Positions 50,446 to 59,050 of a stretch of 64,000 nucleotides of DNA are shown one piece after another. The position numbers were made by a program, and so were the translations under genes. A model generated the notes under the pieces. It worked only from the letters and a program-made list of their open reading frames with translations, made no database searches and was not told where the DNA came from. Each line of letters opens with the position of its first letter. Position 1 is the stretch's first letter. The stretch is from Candidatus Poribacteria bacterium (GTDB taxonomy: Bacteria; Poribacteria; WGA-4E; WGA-3G), in contig JAJEIP010000050.1 in NCBI GenBank assembly GCA_022827885.1, positions 1-64,000 of the forward strand, read 5' to 3'.

Positions 50446-51045
50446 TGTTCTACCCCTTCCGTCCAATTTTCCATCAGTATAAAGTCGAAACGCTTAAGAT
50501 GCAAGTAGAAAATAGGGATGTCCCAGAGGCGTTCAAACACTTTTCGTATTTTGTAGTATAGACTGGGTTTTTTGGGATTGTCCAAAAACACTGCCCGGCC
50601 CCATCCAATCTGAATCTTGAAAAAAACTGAAAAAGTTTGTTTAGGCTAATTACTATTTTGTTATTTTAATTTAGAAAATTATGTCCTAATCTAACTAATG
50701 AATAAATTCTAATTATGGTTGACTTTATATCAATCGGACTTATGAAAAGAGGTGATAAATCGCCTTACTACGAACCGCGGGACCTTGAAAATACGGAATT
50801 TTTCAAAAATGGCACTGTTTATAGGCGCCCAATAGCGCAAATCGCGTGTGGACTTGCGGTTAACCATCAACTCGCCTCCGATACAATATTCAAAGGCACG
50901 AGTTGATGGTTAAAATGCACATTACGTAAGTCCTGATCAATTTAAAATTTGACCGAAAATGAGGTCTTTGATAATATATACTCTTAACGTATGTGAAAAT
51001 ATAAAGTTTGTGAACATTTCATGACAGAACTATAGTTAGGGAAGT
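50446..51045. repeat. 600-base AT-rich, repeat-dense intergenic region
   Basis: The stretch holds a partial TTTTGTAGC repeat (50549-50566) and an AT-rich segment (50625-50715). A possible element is bounded by GGACTTATG (50736) and CGTAAGTCC (ending 50933). Inside it, TTAACCATCAACTCG (50860-50874) and its exact reverse complement (50899-50913) can form a 15-bp hairpin. The 63-codon frame at 50715-50906 runs through these repeats and is not believed. A promoter lies near the right end. Confidence 0.6.
50949..50977 (+). promoter_or_regulatory. Probable promoter of the primase-helicase-like gene
   Basis: TTGACC (50949-50954), 17 bases, TAATAT (50972-50977). The leader is about 65 bases with AGGGAAG before the ATG. 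Confidence 0.5.
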
Positions 51046-54015
51046 ATGTCAATAACAACCGATGCCTTACGAGATATAATTACGCGCTGCCACCAACGGC
51101 ACGAGCAGCCCCTTCAGCAGCGGAAGACGACCACAAGGCGTCCGTTTTACAGAGGAATGCCTCACGATTTCATAGTTTATTGTGCGCACGAACACGCTGT
51201 GATGCTTCGAGACTTGGAGGCGGCAGGCATTTCCTTTATGCCGATAGGACCTGCCCCTGGCACTGACCGCCCCCCGCGCTCTTTTGGAGGCGATCGGTTT
51301 TTGAAACGTCAAGCGGCAACAGACTGGAATATCAGCCAATGGCGCAAGTCGTGGGGGATGGAAGTGTATACGGGGATGCCTTCGGCACGCCAGGGCGCAC
51401 CATGGCATGACATCGACTTTAAATATGAAGCCATCTGTGTCGCACCGGATGCCGTCCTCGCTTGCGTTCAGGCACTTGTAAACGCCGTCGCGAATCCGTT
51501 GTTGACGCTGTCAAAGTCTGGAGGGCTCCGTTTCTCTTGCAGGATACCGGAGTACCTCCACCCGAACACCGAGCAGGCAAGGTTTTCTCAAGGAACCCTG
51601 ACAGCAGAGCATCCGCATCTACACGAGGCGTATTTTGAAATTCTTGGTGAAAAAGGATACAACTGCTGGGATGGGCGTTATGAAATCCTGCTTGGAAATC
51701 TGTTAGATCCCCCTGTGATTTCTAAAGAGGTCCTCTTTCCACTTATCGATGCACTTCGTGCCAAGTTTCACACACCTATTTCCCAAAGCGTCCACCACCA
51801 GATGCGCGTCCCGGACCTCCGAAACTCCCTTGGATCGGCTAAACTTGACCTCGCCAAAGAGGCACTTTCCAAGCGTGGGTTTTCTTATGTCAGACAAGTG
51901 GATGGCGTTCACTATTGGAGCGGGCAAGAGGGTGAGAGTGAGAATACGGAGGTATCATTGTGGGAGAACGAAGATGGGGTGTGGGTATCTGCATCTACAT
52001 CTGATACCGGATTGCCTCTGAAGGCAACGTGCATAACAGATGTTTGGAAGGATACCGGGATCGTACCGCCGATTCCAGAGACCGGGCTCCCAATAGACGA
52101 TAAGGTGCCTGCCGTTCGGGAAGGAATACTCAGTCCGCTGGCAATCAAACGTCCGCGTCCGGTGTTACACAAGGGCAGACCTACAGAAAATATCCATGAA
52201 ACACCAGAAGAAATGAGGATCCGTATACAGCGCGCTTTTGATAGGAATGTGCGCGTTCTCGGATGTATGCCCGAGATAGACGCAGCGGAAAATGGTGAAG
52301 TAGAATCCGTTCTGCGTGAGGGTGAGGTAATTTGTTTAAGTGGATCAAATGTCGAACCTGCAGCGGAAGTCGAACAATTTCTTCAAAAGCGAAATGTTCA
52401 AGCGGTTCAAACTGTAAAAGCACAAACGTTAGAGGATTTTCGCCTGTTTTTGGACCCACAATACGCAGAGGTGGTTGAACACCTTCTCGAAGCGGATGAT
52501 GGAACGCAGACGATTTGTATTATCAATGCCACGCGAGAGTATGAACTGTTTCTTGAATGCGGACTGTCTAAAACTATACTGGAGGAGTGGGTCGTCAACT
52601 GGCAAGACAGTGCTTTAGGAAACTTTGCAATAGCCCTACTGAATGCAGTAGAAATCAGAGACAACTTTCATGCTGACTTCGTCAGACGCATCCGGACAGT
52701 GATACAGACGTTTGAATGGTTGGCAGAAGAACTCATCCAACAGATGTGCCCCGTCAATATACAGGGCAAGGCGGTCGCACGAAGGATGATTGATCCAGAG
52801 ACTGTTGAAAATATTCAGGAGTCCTCAACGGTTTCTTCGGATCCAAACTGGACGTTTTGGCATCAACTCAAGCGTTTCTTTGCACATTACATCAAGGACG
52901 CTGATGCCCCGATGCGATGGGAGGACGAAGTTCTACGGTTCTGGGTCCCGCCGATACTACATCCAAGCGTCAAATCCCTTGTGGTTACCTCCTCTGCTCT
53001 CTACGGCGAGTTTCTATGCCGAGCGTTCTTAGGTGAGAAAACTGAGATACTTCCTACCCAACCGAGGACGTGGGTTCCCGAAAACCGCGTTTTTCAGATT
53101 CGCACCGATACTTACCCACGGGAGACGCTTTTAGATCTCAGCAACACCTGGGACGTTCGCGGGGTGTCTGAAACAGGGCAGCACATTTTTTGGAGGATCC
53201 AAGCGGAAATAGAAAGAGACCCAAATATTAAGCATGGGATTATAACCCATGTTTACACAATTGAACAGCTGAAGAATATCGCGAAAAATGAGAACGTCTG
53301 TTTCGTAACGGATTTCCGAAGACTGGAAGGATTGGAAACCGCGTTTCAAGAGGTAGAGGTCATCTGGATCGTTGGTATGCCGCAAATGGAACCGCGCACC
53401 ATTTTGGATCGCACACAGATCCTGTTTGGAAACGACGAGGAACCGCTCTCTTATAAAATAGAACCTGGGTCCTACCGTTACAAAGATGAACGCGTCCAGA
53501 GTGTTTATGAAAAAATGGTCACTCGTATATTCACACAAATGATAGAGCTGGCGCAGCTGGACCGTTTGGCAAACAAGAAGGTTATGTTGATTACGGGGTT
53601 GCGAATTCCTGAGATCACCGACAGACTTGAAACCCTCCTTTTTGACTGGGAAGACTTTGATGTCGCCGATGGGTTAGACAAACTCGCCGAGGTGATAGCG
53701 ACACGCCAACGTTTTGAGGCCGAACGCGACAGCCTGACGGTTGAATCCAGCAGGAGAGAAGTAGAGCGGGTTCTGGGCTACTCCCCAAGGCACGCGAACC
53801 GAGTGTTGCAAAGGATGAGGGGTGGGAAGCCACGTGTCACTTTCCGCGAGCAAATTCTCGCACTTCTCGCCGATGGGGAGAAAACAACACAGGAATTCGC
53901 GAAGGCGATTCAAGGACACCCAAAAGCCATAAATACAGAACTCACGCGCCTTGTGGGGAGGGGTGAAATTGTAAAGGTCAAGCGAGGTGTATATAAACTT
54001 CCAGATGATGCTTGA
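51046..54015 (+). CDS. Large protein resembling a degenerate primase-helicase with C-terminal winged helix
   Basis: The 989-residue protein is not assigned with certainty. Residues about 105-240 have WHDIDFKYEAICVAPDAVLA and LLTLSKSGGLRFSCRIPEYL, which resemble the DxD and S-x-G strands of archaeo-eukaryotic primase folds. Residues about 430-860 look like a helicase core (CIINATREYELFLECGLSK where a Walker B would fall; LVVTSSALYGEFLCRAFL near a motif III position; EVIWIVGMPQMEPRTILDRT and GSYRYKDERVQ near the last motifs). I see no GxGKT and no DExx. The C-terminus (about 925-989, FREQILALLADGEKTTQEFA and GEIVKVKRGVYKLP) is a winged helix. It may be a replication or defence protein that has lost ATPase activity. 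ArgS follows with its own promoter. Confidence 0.55.
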   Translation: MSITTDALRDIITRCHQRHEQPLQQRKTTTRRPFYRGMPHDFIVYCAHEHAVMLRDLEAAGISFMPIGPAPGTDRPPRSFGGDRFLKRQAATDWNISQWRKSWGMEVYTGMPSARQGAPWHDIDFKYEAICVAPDAVLACVQALVNAVANPLLTLSKSGGLRFSCRIPEYLHPNTEQARFSQGTLTAEHPHLHEAYFEILGEKGYNCWDGRYEILLGNLLDPPVISKEVLFPLIDALRAKFHTPISQSVHHQMRVPDLRNSLGSAKLDLAKEALSKRGFSYVRQVDGVHYWSGQEGESENTEVSLWENEDGVWVSASTSDTGLPLKATCITDVWKDTGIVPPIPETGLPIDDKVPAVREGILSPLAIKRPRPVLHKGRPTENIHETPEEMRIRIQRAFDRNVRVLGCMPEIDAAENGEVESVLREGEVICLSGSNVEPAAEVEQFLQKRNVQAVQTVKAQTLEDFRLFLDPQYAEVVEHLLEADDGTQTICIINATREYELFLECGLSKTILEEWVVNWQDSALGNFAIALLNAVEIRDNFHADFVRRIRTVIQTFEWLAEELIQQMCPVNIQGKAVARRMIDPETVENIQESSTVSSDPNWTFWHQLKRFFAHYIKDADAPMRWEDEVLRFWVPPILHPSVKSLVVTSSALYGEFLCRAFLGEKTEILPTQPRTWVPENRVFQIRTDTYPRETLLDLSNTWDVRGVSETGQHIFWRIQAEIERDPNIKHGIITHVYTIEQLKNIAKNENVCFVTDFRRLEGLETAFQEVEVIWIVGMPQMEPRTILDRTQILFGNDEEPLSYKIEPGSYRYKDERVQSVYEKMVTRIFTQMIELAQLDRLANKKVMLITGLRIPEITDRLETLLFDWEDFDVADGLDKLAEVIATRQRFEAERDSLTVESSRREVERVLGYSPRHANRVLQRMRGGKPRVTFREQILALLADGEKTTQEFAKAIQGHPKAINTELTRLVGRGEIVKVKRGVYKLPDDA

Positions 54016-54040
54016 CATGTCCATTCTGTTGTGATATAAT
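54012..54040 (+). promoter_or_regulatory. Sigma-70 promoter of argS
   Basis: TTGACA (54012-54017, overlapping the previous stop), 17 bases, TATAAT (54035-54040). Both boxes are consensus. The ATG is 67 bases downstream. Confidence 0.85.
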
Positions 54041-54106
54041 TTTATTCGTGAAAAAATGTGAGCCCAATCAGAGAAACAGGCTGTTACACATCTTAATTTT
54101 CCGAAT

Positions 54107-55816
54107 ATGGACACAATTAAAACAGAAATCTACGATATTATAGAAAGTGCGATCCAGGAAGCCATTGCCACCGCGGAACTCACTATACCCGAAGTGCCAA
54201 AGATCCCGTTCTCACCGACCAAAACGCCTGAACACGGGGATATCGCGACACCTGTTGCCCTCGGCCTCGCGAAACAGGCACGGATGGCACCGCGCAAAAT
54301 AGCTGAGATAATTGTCTCACATATCAATCTTGATGCCCATCCAACCATCCGCCAAATTGACATTGCCGGTGCTGGCTTCATCAATATTCACCTCGCCGAT
54401 AACTATCTTTACGACACACTCCAAACAATCGCTACGATGCAGGAAGGATATGGAACCTGCAACAAAGGAGAAGGAAAACGGCTGCAAATTGAGTTTGTCA
54501 GTGCCAATCCCACGGGACCCCTTAACATCGTTAGTGGACGTGCCGCCGCAGTCGGGGATACCCTCGTCAATCTCCTAAAAGCGATAGGTTACAACGCTGT
54601 CCGGGAGTACTACGTTAATGATGCTGGTGGGCAGGTCGAACGCCTCGGCGAATCGATAGATGTCCGGTACCGACAAACACTCGGTAAAGACGGATTAGAA
54701 ATTCCAGAGGGCGGGTATCAAGGTGAATATCTTCGGGAATTCGCTCAGACTATCGCTGAGACAGAAGGCGATGTTCATCTTCAACTTGAGCCAGAAAAGC
54801 GGGTGGCAGCTTTCCGGGATAAGGGCATTGCCCACATCTTGGCGGAACAAAAAAAATCTTTGGAACGTTTTGGTGTCGATTTCGATGTCTGGTCGAGTGA
54901 AAAAGCGATCCGTGAAAGTGGGAAACCAGAGGAAATAATTGAACTCTTCCGAGATAAGGCGTATCTCTACGAGGCGGAGGGCGCGACATGGTTTCGGATG
55001 ACAGAGTTTGGGGACGATAAGGACTGTGTTGTTGTCCGAAGTAACGGAGAATATACCTATTTTGTGCCCGATGCCGCATATCACCGCGATAAATTTGACA
55101 GAGGGTTCACCACGGTTATTGATCTGCTCGGACCGGATCATCAAGGACATATCAGTCGTCTCAAAAACTTTGTCAAGGCACTCGGTCTACCTGACAACTG
55201 GCTCGAAATCTTCATCATTCAACAGGTGAACCTCGTCGATGCAGAGGGCAAGCGGTCAGATATGTCAAAACGGCGGGGACAGTTTCTGACCCTTGATGAC
55301 CTCATTGACGAACTCGCAGCGACCGTCGGCGAACAATTTGCAGTGGATGTCGCCCGCTATTTCTTTCTCATGCGTGCCAACAATACCCATCTCGATTTCA
55401 ATATGGAATTGGCAGTCACGCACGCCAGTGAGAATCCTGTTTTCTACATCCAATACGCCCATGCCCGGTGTTGCAGCATCTTCGAGCAGGGAGCTGAACA
55501 AGGAATCACCGCTAAGCCGATTGAAGCCGTCTCTCTCGAACGAATCACCGAACCGATGGAACATGAATTGATTCGGAAATTAGCCGAATTCCCATCAACC
55601 GTGCTTTTAAGTGCAGAAGCACGGGAAGCACATCGCGTTGTGCATTACCTACACGAACTTGCTGGAATTTTTCATCCGTACTACAACCAACACCGGGTCC
55701 TTGATTCGATGGACATGGAGAAAACGAACGCACGGCTCATTCTGATACAGAGCGTGCAAAGCGTATTGAAAAATGGCTTGACGTTGCTGGGTATTTCTGC
55801 CCCGACATCTATGTAA
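54107..55816 (+). CDS. argS: Arginyl-tRNA synthetase with altered HIGH motif
   Basis: The 569-residue protein has the ArgRS order. An N-terminal Add-1 domain (TPEHGDIATPVALGLAKQAR) is followed by EFVSANPTGPLNIVSGRAAA, with YYVNDAGGQVERLGESI and PDHQGHISRLKNFVKALGL after it. The KMSKS-like loop is SDMSKRRGQFLTLDDLI, and the anticodon-binding helices include FYIQYAHARCCSIFEQGAEQ. The class I HIGH signature, normally PTGPLHVGHGR in this group, reads N140-I-V-S143, so both histidines are missing (codons AAC ATC GTT AGT checked). Everything else looks functional, so this may be a clade-specific variant. It charges tRNA-Arg. An aminotransferase gene follows after 16 bases. Confidence 0.93.
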   Translation: MDTIKTEIYDIIESAIQEAIATAELTIPEVPKIPFSPTKTPEHGDIATPVALGLAKQARMAPRKIAEIIVSHINLDAHPTIRQIDIAGAGFINIHLADNYLYDTLQTIATMQEGYGTCNKGEGKRLQIEFVSANPTGPLNIVSGRAAAVGDTLVNLLKAIGYNAVREYYVNDAGGQVERLGESIDVRYRQTLGKDGLEIPEGGYQGEYLREFAQTIAETEGDVHLQLEPEKRVAAFRDKGIAHILAEQKKSLERFGVDFDVWSSEKAIRESGKPEEIIELFRDKAYLYEAEGATWFRMTEFGDDKDCVVVRSNGEYTYFVPDAAYHRDKFDRGFTTVIDLLGPDHQGHISRLKNFVKALGLPDNWLEIFIIQQVNLVDAEGKRSDMSKRRGQFLTLDDLIDELAATVGEQFAVDVARYFFLMRANNTHLDFNMELAVTHASENPVFYIQYAHARCCSIFEQGAEQGITAKPIEAVSLERITEPMEHELIRKLAEFPSTVLLSAEAREAHRVVHYLHELAGIFHPYYNQHRVLDSMDMEKTNARLILIQSVQSVLKNGLTLLGISAPTSM

Positions 55817-55832
55817 AGGTAAAATTAAAAAT
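55817..55832 (+). promoter_or_regulatory. Leader motif before the aminotransferase gene
   Basis: AAAGGTAAAATTAAAAAT ends at ATG 55833. It begins within the argS stop codon. The core equals the leaders at 3613 and 19066. Confidence 0.65.
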
Positions 55833-57191
55833 ATGATAGATTATAGAAAAACCGATAAGGCGCATGTATGGCATCCGCTATTTCAGCATCAACGCCTTGA
55901 AGAAACAACGTTAGTCGTTTTTGAATCGGCGCATGGAACGACACTTGTGGACGCAGAAGGCCGGGAGTACTTGGACGCGTACTCGGCACTCTGGAACGTC
56001 AATGTCGGTTATGGTAGACAGGAGATTGCCGACGCAGTCTATGCACAGATACAGCAGTTACCTTACTATCCACACTCGCAGATTAACGCGCCTGCCACGG
56101 TATTAGCGGAGCAGCTCGCCGCGTGTCTTCCGGGTGATTTGAACCATGTCTTTTTCTGCAACAGCGGTTCGGAGGCAAATGAAACCGCCATCAAAATGGC
56201 ACGGCAGTACGGCAGACAAACCTATCCGGGTGAGAATCGCTACAAGATCATCAGTCGGTATCGGGGGTACCATGGATTTACGTATGGTGCCCTCTCAGCA
56301 ACAGGGCAGGCACGCAGACGCAAGGCTTTTGAACCACTCGTTCCAGGGTTTATACACGCGCATCCACCCTACTGCCACCGATGTCCCATTGGATTAGACT
56401 ACCCATCTTGTGGCACTGAGTGTGCTGATGAAATTGAACGGATAATTCGGTGGGAGGGGCCCGAAACGGTCATTGCTGTCATTGCTGAGCCTATTATCGG
56501 TGGCGGTGGTGTGATTGTCCCGCCAGATGACTATCTTCCGAAATTGAGGCAAATCTGTGACGACTACGGTTTGTTGCTCATCCTTGACGAGGTTATCACC
56601 GGTTTCGGACGTACTGGAAAGATGTTTGCCTGTGAGCATTGGGATGTCCAGCCCGACCTTATTACACTCGCAAAGGGGCTCACGAGCGGTTATCTACCCC
56701 TTGGTGCATGCGTCGCCTCAACGGACGTCTTCAATGCGTTCCTCGGTGAATCCGAGGAGAACAAAGAATTCGCTCAGGTCTGTACCTACGGCGGACATCC
56801 AGTCGCATGTGCCGCTGGGATCGCGAACCTTGAGATTCTCCAAAGGGAACGGCTCTGGGAAAATTCCGAAAAGGTGGGGGCACATCTGCTCTCGAAATTG
56901 GAGACGTTACGGGACTTACCCATTGTCGGTGATGTGCGTGGCAAAGGGTTGATGATGGCGGTGGAATTCGTCCAAGCCGATGGGACGCAGCTGGAAACGG
57001 CAACGACCAATCGAATTGTGAGTCAGTTGCGAGACTTTGATACAGGCGGGATCATCGTGGGGAAAATCGGACACGCTGTCGACGAACCGGAAAATATCAT
57101 TTACATTGCACCGCCCCTGATTCTCACAGAAGCAGAGGCGGACAGAATTTTTGAGACGTTACGTCAAGTACTTGTCCAACAGGAGTTTTAA
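55833..57191 (+). CDS. Class III PLP-dependent aminotransferase
   Basis: The 452-residue protein has FFCNSGSEANETAIKMARQY (PLP phosphate loop), RYRGYHGFTYGALSATG, ILDEVITGFGRTGKMFACEH (PLP Asp) and ITLAKGLTSGYLPLGACVAS with the Schiff-base Lys. A CPIGLDYPSCGTECADEIER segment is shared with taurine-pyruvate and related omega-aminotransferases rather than with BioA. It moves an amino group from an omega-amino acid or amine to pyruvate or a similar keto acid. It is probably co-transcribed with argS. Its last 33 bases overlap the convergent mtnP gene. Confidence 0.88.
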   Translation: MIDYRKTDKAHVWHPLFQHQRLEETTLVVFESAHGTTLVDAEGREYLDAYSALWNVNVGYGRQEIADAVYAQIQQLPYYPHSQINAPATVLAEQLAACLPGDLNHVFFCNSGSEANETAIKMARQYGRQTYPGENRYKIISRYRGYHGFTYGALSATGQARRRKAFEPLVPGFIHAHPPYCHRCPIGLDYPSCGTECADEIERIIRWEGPETVIAVIAEPIIGGGGVIVPPDDYLPKLRQICDDYGLLLILDEVITGFGRTGKMFACEHWDVQPDLITLAKGLTSGYLPLGACVASTDVFNAFLGESEENKEFAQVCTYGGHPVACAAGIANLEILQRERLWENSEKVGAHLLSKLETLRDLPIVGDVRGKGLMMAVEFVQADGTQLETATTNRIVSQLRDFDTGGIIVGKIGHAVDEPENIIYIAPPLILTEAEADRIFETLRQVLVQQEF

Positions 57192-58016
57192 TTCGTGTCG
57201 CTTCGCTGTTGGTATCTTATCGGGGTGGGTAGCGATCGCGAATTGCAGGGCGGTTGAACAGGCGCAGCTCCGTTCACCTTCAGGGATCTGAGCGACAGCA
57301 GCCCTGACCGTCTTTTTGGAAGCCTCTACATTAAAACGGACATTGTCAAGGATCATCTCTGTTGTTACGTTATCGTGTTCAGGGTGCCAACAATCGTAAT
57401 CGGTGGAACAGGCGAGGACGGCGTAGCAGATTTCAGCCTCACGAGCGAGTTTCGCTTCCGGCGCAGCGGTCATTCCAATGATGTCAAACCCGAAGTGTCG
57501 GTAGAGTTCAGACTCTGCCTGTGTAGAAAATGCCGGTCCTTCCATACAGATGTAGGTGCCGCCATTATGCACGGAGGCCCCGATTTCTGTAGCCCCTGCA
57601 GATAAAAAGGAACTGAGTTGTGAACAAAAAGGATGGGCAAGGCTGACGTGGGCAGCGATACCGTCACCGAAAAAGGTGGATTTTCGGTCTTTGGTATGAT
57701 CGTAAAGTTGATCCGGTACAACGAAATGGCGCGGTTCAATATCTTGTCGTAGGCTCCCGACGGCACTTACAGAGATCAACCACTCAACACCTAACGATTT
57801 TAAGGCATAAATATTCGCTCGAACATTAATCTCGGAAGGAAGGATCCGATGACCAACACCGTGCCGCGGTAGAAAAACGACGGGCTTCCCATCAAGGTTA
57901 CCCAAAATAAGCGCATCGCTCGGTTTACCGAACGGGGTTTCGACCCTGGTTTCTTCGACATCTGTTAAGCCTTCCATCTGATAAAAACCGCTGCCGCCAA
58001 TAATTCCGATACGCAT
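57159..58016 (-). CDS. mtnP: S-methyl-5'-thioadenosine phosphorylase
   Basis: The 285-residue protein starts RIGIIGGSGFYQMEGL, with the phosphate-binding loop of the MTAP/PNP family. It continues FLPRHGVGHRILPSEINVRA, YICMEGPAFSTQAESELYRH, DIIGMTAAPEAKLAREAEIC and STDYDCWHPEHDNVT, all typical of MTAP. The TAAPE form (usually TxxPE) keeps the ligand Glu. It splits methylthioadenosine, a by-product of polyamine synthesis, into adenine and methylthioribose-1-phosphate. The leader CCGCAAGGAATAATTAAAA lies before the ATG. Its 3' end overlaps the aminotransferase tail by 33 bases. Confidence 0.93.
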   Translation of the reverse strand: MRIGIIGGSGFYQMEGLTDVEETRVETPFGKPSDALILGNLDGKPVVFLPRHGVGHRILPSEINVRANIYALKSLGVEWLISVSAVGSLRQDIEPRHFVVPDQLYDHTKDRKSTFFGDGIAAHVSLAHPFCSQLSSFLSAGATEIGASVHNGGTYICMEGPAFSTQAESELYRHFGFDIIGMTAAPEAKLAREAEICYAVLACSTDYDCWHPEHDNVTTEMILDNVRFNVEASKKTVRAAVAQIPEGERSCACSTALQFAIATHPDKIPTAKRHELKLLLDKYLT

Positions 58017-58036
58017 TTTTAATTATTCCTTGCGGA
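58017..58036 (-). promoter_or_regulatory. Leader motif before mtnP
   Basis: On the minus strand CCGCAAGGAATAATTAAAA runs into ATG 58016. Confidence 0.65.
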
Positions 58037-58080
58037 GTCATCAAGTCGGTTGTGTACTTGATGTGCCTTTCTATAGAGTC

Positions 58081-58111
58081 GCCCTCCACTTCGTTTCGGG
58101 CTACGGATTTT
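58081..58111 (+). repeat. Dispersed intergenic repeat, CTCCA-CTTC family (copy 5)
   Basis: GCCCTCCACTTCGTTTCGGG followed by CTACGGATTTTG, in the divergent gap between mtnP and the RNase Z-like gene. Confidence 0.5.
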
Positions 58112-58214
58112 GTATTATACCAAGAACCTGCGCGTAATGAAATTATGCCTTAAATGGCATAATTTGTCTTAGCTTTACATTTGGAGCGCAGTCCAGGAGG
58201 CCATAGTTAAAAAA

Positions 58215-59036
58215 ATGGCATTATTGCATTGTGGTAATTTAACACTTGAGGGAAAATCCAGTTCCGCCGTTGCGACTTACGTTCGAGTCAAAGAACTGGA
58301 TCTCGTTTTCGATTTAGGCAGATGTCCGATGAACTTTATCGGCATCGACAACGTTTTCATTTCCCATTTCCACCTCGATCATTACTTTGGATTGCCTATC
58401 TACATCAGCCAACGTTGGCTTGCGGGCATACCACCGGGGAACATCTATGTCCCTTGGAGTGGGTCTAAGCAACTGATGCACATTCTTGATAGGATCTCCG
58501 CATTGGATACCGGCAAGAGTTGGGCATATCAAATTACGCCGGTTCGGGTGGGCGATGAGATTCCATTTCGACAAAATTTAGTCGCACACATTTTGCCAAG
58601 CGACCATAGGGTTCCCGTTGTTTCTTATCTGATTTGTGAGGTGCGCAAGAAACTCAAACCCGAGTTTCAGCATTTGTCAGGGCGTGACATCGCAGAACTG
58701 AAACGTTCAGGGGTCGAGATAACAACAGAGGTACAATTACCCTTGATCGCCTACTTAGGAGATACACGGAGTATTCCGCTTGATGCGCATCCATTACTCA
58801 AGCAGTGCAAAGTCCTAATTTGCGAATGCACATTCATCTTACCGGAGCATCGAGTGCGTGCGAAGCGGACGATGCATCTGCATCTTGAGATGCTGCCCTC
58901 GATATTGGAAAATGTTGAGAGCGAACATGTCGTCCTGACCCACTTCTCCCGCCGTTATACACCAGAACTTATCCGACAAAAGGTTTTCGGTCACTTACCA
59001 CCGGCGGAACGTTCCCGCGTTCAACTGTTCCTTTAA
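58215..59036 (+). CDS. Metallo-beta-lactamase fold hydrolase, RNase Z-like
   Basis: The 273-residue protein has VFISHFHLDHYFGLPIYISQ (the HxHxDH zinc motif), a His after the central sheet (ILPSDHRVPVVSYLI), LIAYLGDTRSIPLD (zinc Asp) and VVLTHFSRRYTPELIRQKVF (last His). The order and the THFSxRY phrase are those of RNase Z/ElaC proteins, although the exosite arm is not obvious. It could mature tRNA 3' ends or be a related phosphodiesterase. AGGAGG lies 15 bases before the ATG. Confidence 0.82.
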   Translation: MALLHCGNLTLEGKSSSAVATYVRVKELDLVFDLGRCPMNFIGIDNVFISHFHLDHYFGLPIYISQRWLAGIPPGNIYVPWSGSKQLMHILDRISALDTGKSWAYQITPVRVGDEIPFRQNLVAHILPSDHRVPVVSYLICEVRKKLKPEFQHLSGRDIAELKRSGVEITTEVQLPLIAYLGDTRSIPLDAHPLLKQCKVLICECTFILPEHRVRAKRTMHLHLEMLPSILENVESEHVVLTHFSRRYTPELIRQKVFGHLPPAERSRVQLFL

Positions 59037-59050
59037 CACGAGATGGTATT

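Noticed and set aside
50715-50906. 63-codon frame before the primase-helicase-like gene
   Set aside because: It runs through inverted repeats and has no ribosome site.
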